Of a stretch of DNA of 64,000 nucleotides, positions 1 through 12,079 are shown in pieces. The notes beneath the pieces were generated by a model that was not told where the DNA came from, ran no database searches, and saw only the letters and a list, made by a program, of their open reading frames with translations. This DNA comes from Armigeres subalbatus. Taxonomy: Eukaryota > Arthropoda > Insecta > Diptera > Culicidae. How positions within the stretch are numbered: position 1 is the first letter of the stretch; each line of letters opens with the position of its first letter. The stretch covers positions 186,001 through 250,000 of the forward strand of contig NW_026943205.1 of NCBI RefSeq assembly GCF_024139115.2. The letters run 5' to 3'. Made by a program: the position numbers and the translations under genes.

Positions 1-1704
1 AGAGTGTTCATGTCATCCGCGAAACAAATAAATTGACAGGAACTGTTGAAAATCGTACCCTGGCTATTATAATCGGCTTGGGCCGTCAACGAAGCCGGTT
101 TGATAACTTTCCACCCATCCGGGCCCATCTTGGTGAGCTCAGCTTTGATACCATCCGTACCAGCTGCTTTACTGGCCTTTAGGTGTTGGATGGCATACCT
201 AACTTTCCTCAAGGCTGGCTTGCATCCATCGTCCGAGGAACTGATGTAGTCATCTCCTTCGCTGCCTTGACATTCACTGCCTGTACTCTCAGCGCCATTC
301 AAATGTTCCTCGTAGTGCTGCATCCACCTTTCGATCAACACACGTTCGTCCGTCAAGATGCTCCCATCCTTATCCCTGTACATCTCGACTCGCGGCACCA
401 AACCGTTGAGCTTCTGATAGAACTTGCGTGTTTCTTGAGAACGGCACAGCTGTTTCATATCCTCGCACTCCGCCTCTTCCAGGCGGAGTTTCTTCTCCTG
501 AAAAGAGGAGAGCTGCTGTCTCCGCTTCCGTCTACAGCGTCCCACGTTCTGCCGGGTACCTTGCTACAGCGCGAACGCTCGAGCTGCGTCCTTCTCCTCC
601 AGAATCTGTCTGGATCTTCTGCGACTTCGTTTCACATACCCGACGTTTTCTCCGCTGCGTCGTTAATGGCTGCTTTAACTGTATTCCAGCAGTCTTCAAG
701 AGGAGCCCCATCGAGCTCACCCTCTTCCGGCAACGCTGCCTCGAGATACTGCGCGTATGCAGAGGCGACATCAGGTTGCTTCAGTCGCTCTTGGTCGTAC
801 CGCGGTGGTCGTCGGTACCCAACATTGTTGATGACGGATAAGTTTGGGCGCAGTTTAACACACACCAGATAGTGATCAGAGTCGATGTTAGCGCCACGAT
901 ATGTCATGACGTCGATAATGTCGGAGAAGTGGCATCCATCAATCAGAATGATCGATTTGTGATTCTGTCTGCAGTGGTGATATCCAGGTGTACCAATATG
1001 GAAGGCTGTGTTGGCCGTTTGTGTTCGTCAGTCGGTGGACACTGAACTTATCCTCTAGGTCAACCTGAGCGTTCAAATCTCCTAAAATTATTTTGAAGTC
1101 GTGGCTTGGGCAGATGTCGTACTCACGTTCCAGCTGGCGTATAATGCGTCCTTATCATCATCAGTGCTTCCGGAGTATGGGCTATGAATGTTGATTATGC
1201 TAAAGTTGTAGAACCGGCCTTTGAACCTCAACCTGCGCATTCTTTCATAATCGGCCATCACTATGCAAGCTGTTCCCAGCTCGTGTGTATTGCCGCTGCT
1301 CTGATAGATGGTATGATTACCTCTAAATTTTCGCACCATTATTGATCTCTTCTAACAAACCTCCTAGAGCGCTACGATGTCGAATCCACGATCCTTCAGT
1401 ACATCGCCGAGTATGCACACTTAGTTTTTATTTCTGCAGCTCGGCAAAAATCCGCACAGCCGTGCGCCAGCAAAATAAAAAACTGATATTTCAGCAAAAA
1501 TGGCGTTTGTTAGCTGAATTTCAGCAAAATATTTGCTGATTTTCAGCAATTTTGACAGAAATCTCGGCAAAAAACATGTTTGCTGGGGCACGGCTGTGCG
1601 AATCTCGGTAAAAGTTCAACATTTTGCTGAGATCCCGGTAAAAAGAATTAAGTGTTTGCGTGTGCTTCCGATGAAGTTGGGATATTTTCAGTTCCACGAA
1701 TTTT
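1..1704 (-). pseudogene. RTE-clade LINE, truncated copy A (endonuclease and start of RT)
   Basis: This is a decayed copy of the RTE-type retrotransposon that is better preserved at 18405-21590. On the minus strand, 1088-1339 carries endonuclease motifs (STDDDKDALY, NIHSPYSGS), and 632-907 carries the endonuclease C-terminus with GANIDSDHYLV followed by the linker APLEDCWNTVK. Here the catalytic-type SDH histidine is kept, whereas copy B has lost it. Reverse transcriptase pieces follow toward position 1. Compared with copy B, about 350 bp is missing near position 70 and about 170 bp near 110, and there are frameshifts throughout. A palindromic MITE (1416-1657) sits in the 5' endonuclease region. 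The element runs off the left edge. It cannot be autonomous. Confidence 0.85.
1416..1657. mobile_element. Palindromic MITE, CACACTTA family, copy 1
   Basis: A ~240-bp insertion in RTE copy A begins CACACTTAG and ends TTAAGTGTT. Comparison with the intact RTE sequence at 21171-21225 shows that the sequence is foreign to the LINE. The body is a loose inverted repeat: CCGCACAGCCGTGC near the left end is mirrored by GCACGGCTGTGCG near 1590-1603. Related copies lie at 12080-12321 and 50479-50700. There is no coding capacity, so it is presumably mobilised by a transposase elsewhere. The superfamily is uncertain; the copy at 12080 has TA on both sides. Confidence 0.75.
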
Positions 1705-1724
1705 CCCTGGGTGGGCACCATCGA

Positions 1725-2170
1725 GTTTCAGTAAACATGATTCTTGCCGAGATCTCAGTAAAAGTGACGTTTCGGTTGTCGAGATACCGAAAATATTTTG
1801 TTGAGAATCAGTACTAAACGAAATTTCCTGCCGAAGTTCAGTTCTGAAATGAGATATGAGCGTAGCCGAAGCACTTGTAGCAGACCACAAGTGGTTGGTG
1901 GATAATCACGTAATATACCATCAATCCTACCTTCAACTTCTTGGCTACCGCCAGACTTACCTGGAGGGAACACATATAGGCTCATGACCTGCGTGCCCAC
2001 ATAGCTCTTTGGTAAACTAATGAATCTCAACTTCACACGGATTTTTCACCCGCTTACCGGCTTCAGTCATTTGATCCAAACCCTTACATTGGATGACTTC
2101 AATTGGGCATAGGGCTCCGACATGAATCCCATCAACCAGCCCCTCAACAGTCAAGGTTTTGTACGCCAAA
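1725..2170 (-). pseudogene. Possible non-LTR retrotransposon ORF1 (Gag-like) fragment
   Basis: Read on the minus strand, this stretch gives a patchy protein with VRLRFISLPKSYVGTQVMSL-like residues and, after a frame change, CYKCFGYAHIS. That resembles the first half of the CCHC zinc knuckle of Jockey-like ORF1 proteins, which is preceded in that family by a short hydrophobic strand region. Frames are broken and no ends are visible. Part of 1725-1815 also looks like the CACACTTA MITE body (GCCGAGATCTCAGTAAAA). The assignment is tentative; it could be unrelated repeat DNA. Confidence 0.25.
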
Positions 2171-3590
2171 CTCTTCTGAGCAGGATCCCGAAAATCATCT
2201 CACCCTTCTGCATCCTATAGATGCAGTTGAAATCTCTTACTTGACCAGAGAGTATTTTCTCTCCTCTCACGGCCTTTGGGACATCCGCGTAGCTTCGTCA
2301 TAATAGCCTACTTCTACAAGCACCTCTTTCTTTGCCACAGCTACCCCCTCTGCTGCCTGTTTTACGGCTCGCTTCCTTTTTATTTTCGGCTTTTTAGTGA
2401 TGGCAATTTCCCATCCCACCAGTCCCTGATTGTCCTACCGATGAAATTCAGTCAGTGGGGCTACTACAGAGTCGCACCACCAACTCCTTCTAATCAATAA
2501 GGAAGCGTATCTCACGTTCCACCTCCTTACTAGACATTAGCAGAGACTTCCACTGCTGTCTAGCCATTGTAACTTGGTCGCAGAGAATCAGCACGACGAG
2601 TTTGAAAATCTTGCTGAATGTCTGGAAGCCTCCCATAAACGATATGATTATGTCTGTAATATCCGTAGCCACGTCAACTTTTGGGTGCTCCCCCTCTCTC
2701 TACATGGTTGGTCAGCACGTTTTTTAGAGATTAATCAGAGTGGCTTCGTCTATTTTTGAGTCCGCAAGTCCGAGACCCCTGACCAACCGGCCATAGTCAA
2801 CCAATATAGAAGATCTTTTGGTCGCCAAAGCGTGGGAGGCAGTTCCTGCTGACTCGATTCGCAAATCTTACAATATTCTTTGCAATGCTCCATGAAGTCT
2901 TAAGAGGCACACTGAGAAGCATTGATGAGAAGGTAGCATACCGACACTATGCCGGTGACAACACAATGTCAATGCCAACGCAAGAAGAAGCATTCCAGCC
3001 AACACAAGATCGTATATGATGTCATATAAGATGCTAAAGTGGAGGACATATAGGTACTTCCCCATACAATATGTACGTATATCGCTTCCACTTTAGCATC
3101 GTATATTGCAGCACAAACGATTTTATGTTGACTGAGATCACAATATGCGAATTTCAGTCCATTTATAGCTGTCAGATGCGTACTTATATCATAGACATCG
3201 TAATTATATAACAGCACTAAAAAGGCTTCAGTGTAGAAATGTTGTTTTGCTATTTCGAACTGGTTTGTGAATTGTTATGGACTTGAGTTCTACTTTCATG
3301 AATGAAGAATGGTAATCTAGAATAATATTAAATTGAGGTTTATTCTTATTTATAAATTATTAAACGAATACTGATTAAAGTAATATTCTAACATAAAAAG
3401 TAAATATGAAAACAGAAATGAAAAAATGGAAAAAATAGATAAGCAAATAGAAAAAAAAATCAAAAAATTGAAAAAAAAAAAGTTTAGTAAGAAAGGTTGG
3501 AACACCCTGGTGGATGAATAACATTGATTTTAGGTTAAAAAATTGTTTGATAAAAAAGATTTATAAAAAAATTTTGGGTAAAAAAAATTT
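2171..3590. other. Anonymous non-coding DNA with one short hairpin
   Basis: I recognise no gene here. A hairpin pairs AGATGCTAAAGTGGA at about 3029-3043 with TCCACTTTAGCATCG at 3087-3101. From 3300 to 3520 the sequence is A-rich. Short ORFs have no recognisable motif. Confidence 0.4.
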
Positions 3591-3595
3591 GCTTC

Positions 3596-3668
3596 GATAT
3601 AACGTAACCTCGATATAACGTAACGAAAATAAAAATTGAGTTACGTTATATCGAGGTATGACTGTATA
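3596..3668. repeat. Pogo/Tigger-like terminal sequence
   Basis: The motif CCTCGATATAACGTAAC appears and is then mirrored as GTTACGTTATATCGAGG, ending in TATGACTGTATA. Read from the right, this is CAGTCATACCTCGATATAACG-like, the form typical of pogo/Tigger-type inverted repeats. Only this short piece is seen, with no transposase nearby, so it is a relic end or a very small MITE. Confidence 0.4.
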
Positions 3669-3669
3669 T

Positions 3670-6189
3670 ATAAGTTATTGTTATCAATATCACGTTTTGC
3701 TGTTAATGAGCCATTTTCGTCTACCCGGGAGTTGTTGATATTGAATGACATCATACCTCCACTACTGGTGGGTCGTATGTTGTTTTCTTCCGACCCAAAG
3801 ACAAACTGTTAAATATTAGTCAGATCAGCAAGGATCTGTAAAAGCGATTCTCGTCTGTCACGACCATTGACCTGGTTGGGTCCAGTAAGATTCGGTCGTT
3901 TCCAGTAAGGTTTCGGTCGTTTCAAGAACGTTTCTTCGCCTCCTGTTGCGATACTGGATTGCAAACAAATGTATTCGGTGTCGCAGGAGGGAGAGAAACA
4001 GATTTGTTTTCCGACTGATTCTTTCTGCGTCGCCTTCTCCGCGTCACTTTTACGTAGTGATTGGCAAACTTCGTCTATTAAACTATTCGACGAAAAGACC
4101 TCAGTATCGCCTCAATATATCTTCCTCCAAACACTGCGCTATCTCGTAGAGATCTCTCGCACATATGCTCGCTTATTTTCGGCGCACTTTTGATGAAGGT
4201 TTATCGCGCGAGACCTCAGTGAAAACTCTGTGGACCGTCGGGAATGCGCAACGCGTCGCCCGTTAACGAAGATCGTGAAAGCTCGTCGCCTTCGCTGGAT
4301 TTTCCACTTCGCAAAGAAAGTTTGTCCTAATTCGGTGCCGGTGAAGCAAGAATCACGTGTTGCTTTTGCTGACAGGGATGATATGGATCGCCTCTTTGCG
4401 ATGATTGAATTCTCGCTTGCTCTTTAATAATTAATTTAATTTAATAATTAATAATAATCAATTCTAATGATTTCCAATGTTATCCAATGATTTCTATCTA
4501 TAGATTCTATGGAATAAGAGAGTAAATTCTGCATATCAACTTCTATTATTTCGCATATTGCGAAATGCAATTGTTCCTTTTATAAACAATTATCCGCTTA
4601 CGAAAATGTTTGATTCATTGTACTTGACCCTCTCTTCAGCTAGCCTTCGCCGAACCGGAAGCCCTCCGGAGAATAACTTCGCAATCATCACATTTCAATT
4701 TCGGTAAAAGGAAATCCAAACGACACAAATCATTTAGGGGAGAGGAAAATGTACGAAAATATCCATTAGTAGTTCATGAATAACCCAACCAACCCGGACA
4801 CAGCTAAGCAGATACTCCCAGTGCCAAAGTGGAGATGTTCATAAACCGGTTCGTTCAGGACGAAGCCACAGCTCGAGCGTTAAAACCAATAAAATATTCT
4901 CATTCATCCTTTTTGCGCCCGCCGATAAGCACTTGACGTTTCCGACCCGTCCCACCTTCCCACATGAACACGAGCAGCACGACGCAACACAAAAATAACA
5001 AATCACCTATGACAAATTTTCCCTCCCATAATTCCGAAAGGAGACATAACCGCATTAGCACATATACGACCAGCAACCGTATGGAAGCAGGGCCAAATCG
5101 GTCTCCCGATATCTCTATTGAAAGAAGAATTGGAAGATGAACTTTGAGGAAACACACCTCGGGGAGGGGGAGAAAAACGTTAGACAACCATAATGCAGGG
5201 GTTCTTTATGCCGCGTATACAGCTTCGATAAGAAAGACATTAAAATTTTACCCACCGGTTCTCCCCCACATTATCTGAGAGCTATTGGGGAAGCCAAAGG
5301 AACTAAGCAGCAACATCATCGATCGTGTTTTTCTTCCATCCCATGATGTACGTAACAAAAGGGTTAAACCTTTCCATAATCGGTTTGGTGAATCGTAAGG
5401 AATGCGATAAGGTCTATTTTTGTATGAGGCCGCTCCAACAACGGCACAATCGAAAATCGATTGCCGATACAGCTGTTTCCGGGGGGCTTTTTGTTCGGGT
5501 TTGACGCCGAAAATTGAAGAACCCGCAGAGGCGGAAGCAAGCAGACTCGTTTAAAAATTACGACGTTTATCAGATGGCTATGAAAATCATCTGAAACACG
5601 TTCTAATCTTCGTGAATGGGAGGCTTCTCTGTTTTATCCTCTCGTGCCATTAACGAAGGTTGTTGATTTGCTTCTTTTTTTTCCCGAGCGAGACTGCTCT
5701 TAACGGCAGGAGACCTTGGTTAGGATGGTGAAGTATCCAACCACGGTTAGGTCGTTCCTTTCTCTGTCGTGTATACATGGAAGTCACAAAGAGAATATCG
5801 CCGTCAATAGGTGCAGCAAGTATGAAAGTAAGAATATTTTACGACGGACACATCCTTCCTTCGCCAAACAGAAGGATTCTTGTCCTCAGTAAGAGCGGAA
5901 GAATCCAGAAAAGCAAGTACATTGTACTTCATATGCTGGCGTTGTTTCTGGAAACGGAGGAAAAACAGGAATCATCGGAAACCTCGAATATTATAGATCT
6001 GTGACTTACTAATGAGACAGCGTCTTTCCAGCTATTCTATCGTTTTATCTAAATCGATCCTGCGTAGCATGTTTTGTCAGAAAACCATGTTTCAGCATTG
6101 GCTGTTCCCAGTCGTAAGCCAGAAAATTGGTCTGGAGGAATTTTCTCAATTGCGTTTGATGAAGCAATTTCGATGCTTCATCTCCGGTA
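3670..6189. other. No recognisable gene
   Basis: About 2.5 kb of apparently unique DNA. The parts near 3880-4420 and 4620-5750 are less AT-rich than the surroundings. The ORF at 4230-4427 (65 codons) has no recognisable domain. A palindromic AT-rich stretch lies at 4425-4460. It could be host intergenic or intronic sequence; I see no splice-linked exons or conserved motifs that would support a gene. Confidence 0.4.
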
Positions 6190-6468
6190 CTTCTTCTTCT
6201 TCAATGGCTCTATATTCCAACTAGAGCTTGGCCTGCTTTTCAATTCAGTATTCCAGTTATTTCCTCAGTTATTAATTGAAAGCCTTCCTATGCCCGCCAA
6301 TGTATGAGTTAGTATCTTGTGTGGCAAGTACAATGGATACACTATGCCCAGGGAGTCGAGAATGTTTCCCTCCCGAAAACATCCTAGACCGGACCGAGAG
6401 TCGAACTCGCCATCTCCGAATTGGCAATATGTACTACGCCTTTGCTCGCAAGGCTATTGGAGACCCCT
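6190..6468 (-). mobile_element. tRNA-derived SINE, family S1, copy 1
   Basis: Read on the minus strand, the element starts GGGGTCTCCAATAGCCTTGCGA, with an A-box-like segment and the B-box-like GAGTTCGACTCTC about 60 bp in. It runs through a body containing CTCGACTCCCTGGGCAT and ends in a short (GAA)n tail, seen as CTTCTTCTTCTTC on the plus strand at 6190-6202. The body matches the element at 55586-55835 closely. The polymerase III head, unrelated body and simple tail are the standard SINE layout. Confidence 0.75.
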
Positions 6469-6527
6469 AGTTATGGATTTTATTCATAGCTTGATTCTGC
6501 CCGACTTAGCGTCCCGTGTCTATCAAA

Positions 6528-6763
6528 TCAAGACAAAATTTTCAAAACGACTTATCTGCTTTTGTAAACAAAGATTCAAATGACGATTTGACGAATCTGA
6601 TAGCTCTGCCACGCAAGCCAACACCATCAACAGGTAGCGGAATCCTTATTCACCTACCTATTGATGGTGTTGGTTTGCGTGGGAGAGCTATCAGAATCGT
6701 CAAATCGTCGTTTAAATCTTTGTTTACAAAAGCAGATAAGTCGTTTTGAAAATTTTGTCTTGA
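6528..6763. mobile_element. Nearly perfect palindromic MITE (236 bp)
   Basis: The two halves are inverted copies with arms of about 105 bp and a short central loop near 6638-6655. Outer ends are TCAAGACAAAATTTTC and its complement. Mismatches are few, which suggests recent formation or ongoing exchange between arms. There is no coding capacity. If transcribed, the RNA would fold into a long hairpin and could feed a small-RNA pathway (inference). Confidence 0.85.
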
Positions 6764-6796
6764 AATATCATCATACAAAATTTTAAGTTTTTATCA

Positions 6797-7072
6797 GCTT
6801 CTTGAGCTTAAGCTTGATCCGTAGCTGCTACTCCGTTATGGCAAAGTCATAGTTATTACACAAAGAACCAACAAATGTTTGCTTGGGACTAGCAGTTACT
6901 GCTGGAATAGTCATGTAGGTAGAAGGTATAGATGATGGAAATGGAAGCCGTTCGGTAGACCATTTTAATTTCTAGCAAGATACAAATTAGAAGAATGGAA
7001 TGCGCCTGGAATTGAACCCACGATCTTCTGCGAGTGACGCAGAAGTGGTAGCCATATGACCTCCAAGCCAGT
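6797..7072 (-). mobile_element. tRNA-derived SINE, family S2, internally deleted copy
   Basis: On the minus strand the head reads GGCTTGGAGGTCATATGG, with a B-box-like GTGGGTTCAATTCCA. It shares its 3' half (GCTAGTCCCAAGCAAACAT, then AGCTTAAGCTCAAG repeats) with the full-length copy at 14130-14750 but lacks the middle ~350 bp. TTTAAGTTTTTATCAGCTTC to the left of the tail and TTTAAGTTTTCCCAGCTTC to the right of the head look like a decayed target duplication. Confidence 0.7.
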
Positions 7073-7559
7073 TCTTTAAGTTTTCCCAGCTTCCTTCTAG
7101 AAAGTTAAATAACACGCAACAGATCGTGTTCCAATTTTCGAAAATATTAGACACACTTGTTCCAACCAATGAAGTGCAAGATCATCACTATATTATTAGA
7201 ATGCTAAACATTATTCATTTTTAATTAATTATTTCATTTAAATAATAATATGTTCCCTTTCATTTTAAAGAATGGGAGTTTTTTTAGTTTAATACATATT
7301 GAGCTCGGCCTTCGCAAGGTAATGATGGCTCCGGGCGGAACGGCGGGTCGATTCGATCGTCCGGGATCGGCTTGTTCACATCGGCCCATTGTTCTCAGCT
7401 GCAAACGTAGGATGGCTCATCCTTGGCTACGAATCATTGACCGGGGTGCAAATCGGCATATGTTGTCGATGAATGGACCTCTGCTTCATTGATGAATAGT
7501 AGTAGTGTCGTATCACCTCGGAGCGAGAAATTGATGTAGTATTTAACAAGAAGAAGGTG
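7073..7559. other. Short gap without gene
   Basis: AT-rich at 7190-7250. No motif recognised at 7260-7559, although this could be the eroded 3' end of the BEL element that starts beyond 7560. Confidence 0.3.
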
Positions 7560-8914
7560 TAAACCGGAACAACTCACATTCGAACCTAATTTGATGTGCC
7601 CGATGGTATCCTGGAGCTTGGTTTGCAGCCAAGGTGAGTTATTTAGGTTATTGCGTAGGGGAGTCTATTTGATGCGCGGATGTAGACCAGACAGATAATC
7701 CGTACTCCTTATTCGACCTACGAGCTCTTGAGTTTGTTGGAACCGGTTAATGTGATTTTGGGGTATACCTTCGTAGGATGGTTTGTTGAAAGCTGGTCAG
7801 TTGAAAGCTGTGAAAGCGGCCTAGAGTTTAGGCAGCTCTCGATCTAAACGAGCAACGTTTCAAGGTCTTCCTAGTAAAAAAACAACAGTTTCTATGGTAA
7901 ACTTGAGATGTTTTTTAACTGCCTTTACGGCGACCTTCCATAGGCCACCGAAGTGGGGCGAGCGAAGAGGTATAAACTTGAAATTAATTCCTTCTTCCAT
8001 CAAAACGAGGCGACGGAGTTCTGATGTTGTTGCGATTTGAATTGCTAACGCACGTGATGCTCCGCGAAAGTTCTTCGCATTGTCGCACTCTATAAACGCT
8101 GGTTTGTAGCGTCTGGAAATAAACCTTCAATGCGATGAATGCATGGGTTGATAGGTCTGCTACCAATTCGATGTGTACCGCTTTTGTAGCGAGACACACG
8201 AATATTGCGACGTAACGTTTCACAGCAGGTGCCTTGCGACCAAAACGACGGTAGAACAAAGGTCATCGCCGGTTTTTAGAAACGGGTATGATGTAGTCAC
8301 ACGTTCGATAGAGAGGTCTCCCATAAGCTGTTGGACGGTCGGTTTGCAACGGTAGCACTTTTCGCAATCTTGAACAACTTTATGCGCCAGGTTACGAACT
8401 CTTAATGGCCAAAACTACTCCCGTAAGCTAGCATCCAGCAAATGTGGACCAGCATGCAGAAGCTTTTGATGTTAGGAGGTAACTGCCATTTTAGTTAAAG
8501 GGTGGTTTGGATGAAGAATCATTGGGTGTTCACGGGACTCTGGAGCAGGTGCACTGCGAAGTGACCTCCAGATTTCAGAATTCCATCGTTTAAGGTCGGT
8601 GCCAGGGTTTTCAATCTGGAGTTGGGCTCTACTTCTCCGTAAGTAGCTACGGCTTGAATGTCGTCCTCCAACGACTCCTTTTGGGTTAGGCGAACCAGGA
8701 CCTTCAGCGCTGCCTCGCGCTCAACGAGCGGTGACCAGAATCTGTTCGGTTGGCTGAGCCATGGTGGTCCACTCCACCAGATGGTACAATCCTTGAGTTT
8801 CATTGCCAGCATACCACGAAATATTATATAAGCTGAATTCTCGTTCCCAGGCACGTGGACCCAAAATCCACCAGCAGCTGTTTGGTGCTGTATTTCAAAC
8901 ACCCTGTTCGTCAC
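7560..8914 (-). pseudogene. BEL/Pao Pol 3' half: RNase H end, zinc-binding domain, integrase
   Basis: Read right to left, 8914-8519 gives the BEL/Pao segment that ends RNase H (WVHVPGNENSAYIIFRGML, then LWWSGPPWL-like residues) and leads to GILKSGG. Remnants of the integrase zinc-binding domain follow (8480-8260). Next is the integrase core at 8259-7984 (VAIFVCLATKAVHIELVADLST), then RSPHFGGLWKVAVKAVK near 7960. At that last motif the family has LWE, whose glutamate is catalytic; here the codon reads K. Several frameshifts and stops are present. It is an inactive relic of a retrotransposon polyprotein. Confidence 0.85.
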
Positions 8915-8986
8915 GAGCGTCTTCCAGCGAGAAGGTGGAGCCGATATCTAATGCAGGACAATCATTGAATCCGTCCAAAAGAAGCA

Positions 8987-9990
8987 CTACATTTGGAGTT
9001 TCAAGGCATCCTGAACTCTTTGAAACAAATGACTCAAAAGCAACGCCGAGCAAAGTTCCAGTCGTGCTTGACAAACCCTTTTTCTGTTTCTTGTTGTTCC
9101 CAAAGGGCACACGTTTTGACAGGACGACATGGCTGGAGCTATTGAATTTCGAGAATGAGTTTGGGTTGTGGTGGGTTGGCTTGCGATCGGTTTGGATGGT
9201 TGTGGTTCGGTAGGATTGCGAATTGGGACTTGGTGGTGGAGCATGATATGGTGCTTTTTTCCACAAACACGACAGGAACCCAATGAACAGCTTCTAACTT
9301 TGTGATTTGCGGATATGCAGTTGATGCGCCAAATCACAATTCCTTAAAACAGGCAGCTTGCGGAACGCATCACATTTGAAAGGCGAATAGGCGGATAAGC
9401 TGCACAGAACGCATGGCTTTGAGGATGAACTGACGATGGTATGTACACTGCTGGTCTGGATCAGATCGTGGGAGTTAGGGGATATTTGGCTTACGGGGTG
9501 CGAAGAACGGTGCAATGAGAACTCAAGAACTCGATCACCTGTTGGTACTGGGGCAGGTCTGTGGTAGTCTGTGGCAGGCCAACGTATCAAGGCGAGAGCA
9601 CACCATGTTTTCAAGAAGGGCACTCCACCGCTTTGTATCGATATTCATCTTCTCGATCATCTGCAGATTACGTTCAAAGCCGCTGACTAGATCGCGAAAG
9701 GGATTCGTAGCTTTCCCGCTTCATCGATTCAACAGAAAAAAAAACGCATCCAAGTAGGTTCTCACCACTAACTTTTTATCATCGACGCGTTTGGTCAAAG
9801 CTTGCCATGCAATGGTATAATTTGCATCGGTAAAGTCGATCGATTCAACCAACCGCATTGCGTCTTTTGTCAGTGATGCGATAAGATAAATTTTACTTCA
9901 GGAAGTTTTATTCTAGCCAAGGGGCAAGTAACTCTAAACTTTGCGATAATATCACTCATTGTCTCGCAATAGTATTTCGTGTTATTGCTA
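8987..9990 (-). pseudogene. BEL/Pao Gag remnant
   Basis: This segment lies upstream of the Pol remnant in element orientation. 9990-9640 encodes pieces of the BEL Gag core (DUF1759 type), with residues such as TMSDIIAKF, TDANYTIAWQALTKRV and DDKKLVVRTYL. 9337-9200 encodes a zinc-knuckle region with CRVCGKKHHIMLHH. Protease and most of the reverse transcriptase, normally about 2.5 kb between the zinc knuckle and RNase H, are absent: the knuckle region runs almost directly into the RNase H end at 8914. The copy is therefore an internal-deletion derivative, with further stops and frameshifts. Confidence 0.75.
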
Positions 9991-10015
9991 GTATCCACGA
10001 TTTTCGTCAAACAGT

Positions 10016-10475
10016 CAGAATGCAAGTCAATGTAGGGAAGGGGGAGGAAATGATGATGCAATAACTCGCCCACTGCAAGCCGAATATACCTCTGCACTTG
10101 CCACGAGTTCATGAGGAATTTGTTGAATTTTTGGGTTAGGGTTCGAGAGACAGAGGTCCGTGTTGGTTAACGAGCTGCCAATGTGATAGATAGGAGAAAG
10201 CAACTAATGGAATTTCTAATTGGATGTAGGAAACGACCTCTACAATTCATTTCCAATTCTAGCAGATTACTGTTAGAATACTCAAGTTGTAGGTATAGGA
10301 ATAGTAATGGAAACGGTATGGAAGTCCATTTCCAGTTCTAGCGATTGCTAGAACATGAGAAATATAGAAAAAGATACAAAGTAGGAGAATGGAACGGACC
10401 TGGGATTGAACCCACGACCTCCTGCGTATGAGGCAGAAGCAGTAGTCATATGACTACCAAGCCCGTTTGGAGCCA
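10016..10475 (-). mobile_element. tRNA-derived SINE, family S2, 3'-truncated copy
   Basis: The minus strand from 10475 matches the plus strand from 14132 over about 450 bp: a CGGGCTTGGTAGTCATATG head, a GTGGGTTCAATCCCA B box, and a body ending at CTTGCATTCTGAC. The last ~170 bp including the tail is missing. It lies beside, and probably within, the upstream part of the BEL Gag. Confidence 0.8.
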
Positions 10476-12079
10476 TTGCCCACTTCCATAAGCAACAAAA
10501 ATGTCTCAAAATTGGTGCAAAATGTGCTCGGCTTGGAAAAGTATAGCTCGATCTCGAAAACACTAAATGCTCTAATTTCTCACGAAACATATTAAGCCAC
10601 CTCGTGTTAATTAGATTCGCAAACCGTACAGCTCAGTTCCCAAGTTCATCCAATTTGGAATTTTCTATCGATGACGTTCACTCCACCGAAAGGGCTAGTC
10701 GCATGCTTCTACTCTCTTATCTAATCAATCAGCATCAATGGGTTGACTGGCAACGTGCCGGAGATGATCGTTCTTTGTGACGATCGCTCTTATCCACGAT
10801 TCTAAAGTTGATACCCAAGCCACGACAAGTTCTTCACATGCGGCCGAACTATCCACGTTCTGGCGCAAATCTTTTTGGTAGCCTTTTTGATGCACTTATC
10901 CACGATATTTTTCGATCAATGTGGATAACGTTTTTGCGGATAGTTTTTTTTTATAGTGTTCGATCCACTACAGCATTCGAGATCACTTAAAAGTTCGATT
11001 ATATAGTCCGATATTTTCGACCGGAGCGAAACTGAATTTACCGCGAACCCGATAGTCGTGAATGTCACGATATGCTATTTTTCACCCCAAGCTTTGCACT
11101 GACGTGACTAGATAGCTATGCTATTATACCGCAGCAAATCGATCCGGTTCTAAATACTAGTTTTCTATGTACAAAATTAGATTAGATTGACTCGGTATTT
11201 GACCTAAAACTACGTTTTTATTTCGGCGAAAAAGATACAGTCTTGTGTGATTGGAGATCTGTATTTTATGGACTGGAGTGGCAATATTACAATTATTTAT
11301 AGGCTACGCATAGTGCCCGATCGTTAATCGACACGAATCAATTTCAACGAATTAGGTGATAATCAAAAACAGCACTGACACAGCTTATAAGCAGATGACA
11401 GCATTCCACTTAAGGGTATGCGATAACACATTTTTTCCTCACGAAACGAAACGAAACGAAATTTGAAATGCTATTGTTGGTTCGGAACGAAACGAAACGA
11501 AATTCAGATTTACTTCCGATACTTCGAAACGAAACGAAATTGAGGTCCATTTGATTCGAATTTTTTTTAAACGAAACGAAGTTAAAAAAAATCCGCGGAA
11601 TTTTTATTGAATAGTTTTTTTTTGCATAATGCAAAAAACTAATAAAAAGAATACGAATAAAAGAAAATTAATTTTGTTTAATATTGTTAAAGAAATTGTT
11701 ACTGAATATTGTTACCCAAGTTCCATAGGTAGAATCTAGCTTAATTTTAGAAAAGGACATAAGTAACAGATCAGTTTTGTACCTGTTTACCATTTTCAAA
11801 AGTATGCCTCTTTACCATAAACAACGTAAAAATATTCATCGCTTAATATTTCCAACAGGCCTCAGTAAAAATAAATTAAAGCTGATTTTTTAACTGCAAT
11901 CAACAGATTTCATATTTATTGAATCTGTTCATCATTTTGAAAAGTATTACAGATTCAAAGTGCCACCCTTCCATTGCAATCGACCTCTTGAATAAAGTTT
12001 CCAGGCAAATTTCCAACCAAATTCATGAAGATTTATTGAATCTGTGAGACTTTCCAAACAGCTGTTGGTTGCAGTAGTA
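10476..12079. other. AT-rich DNA with a CGAAA-rich simple repeat
   Basis: No gene is recognised. 10590-11400 could include the LTR or leader of the minus-strand BEL element, but I cannot locate LTR ends. At 11437-11585 there are clusters of (CGAAA)n, related to those near 15140-15240. The rest is AT-rich and featureless. Confidence 0.4.

Noticed and set aside
183..872. 229-codon plus-strand ORF
   Set aside because: It is antisense to the RTE coding sequence on the minus strand (632-907 and beyond), and its residues follow from the LINE codons.
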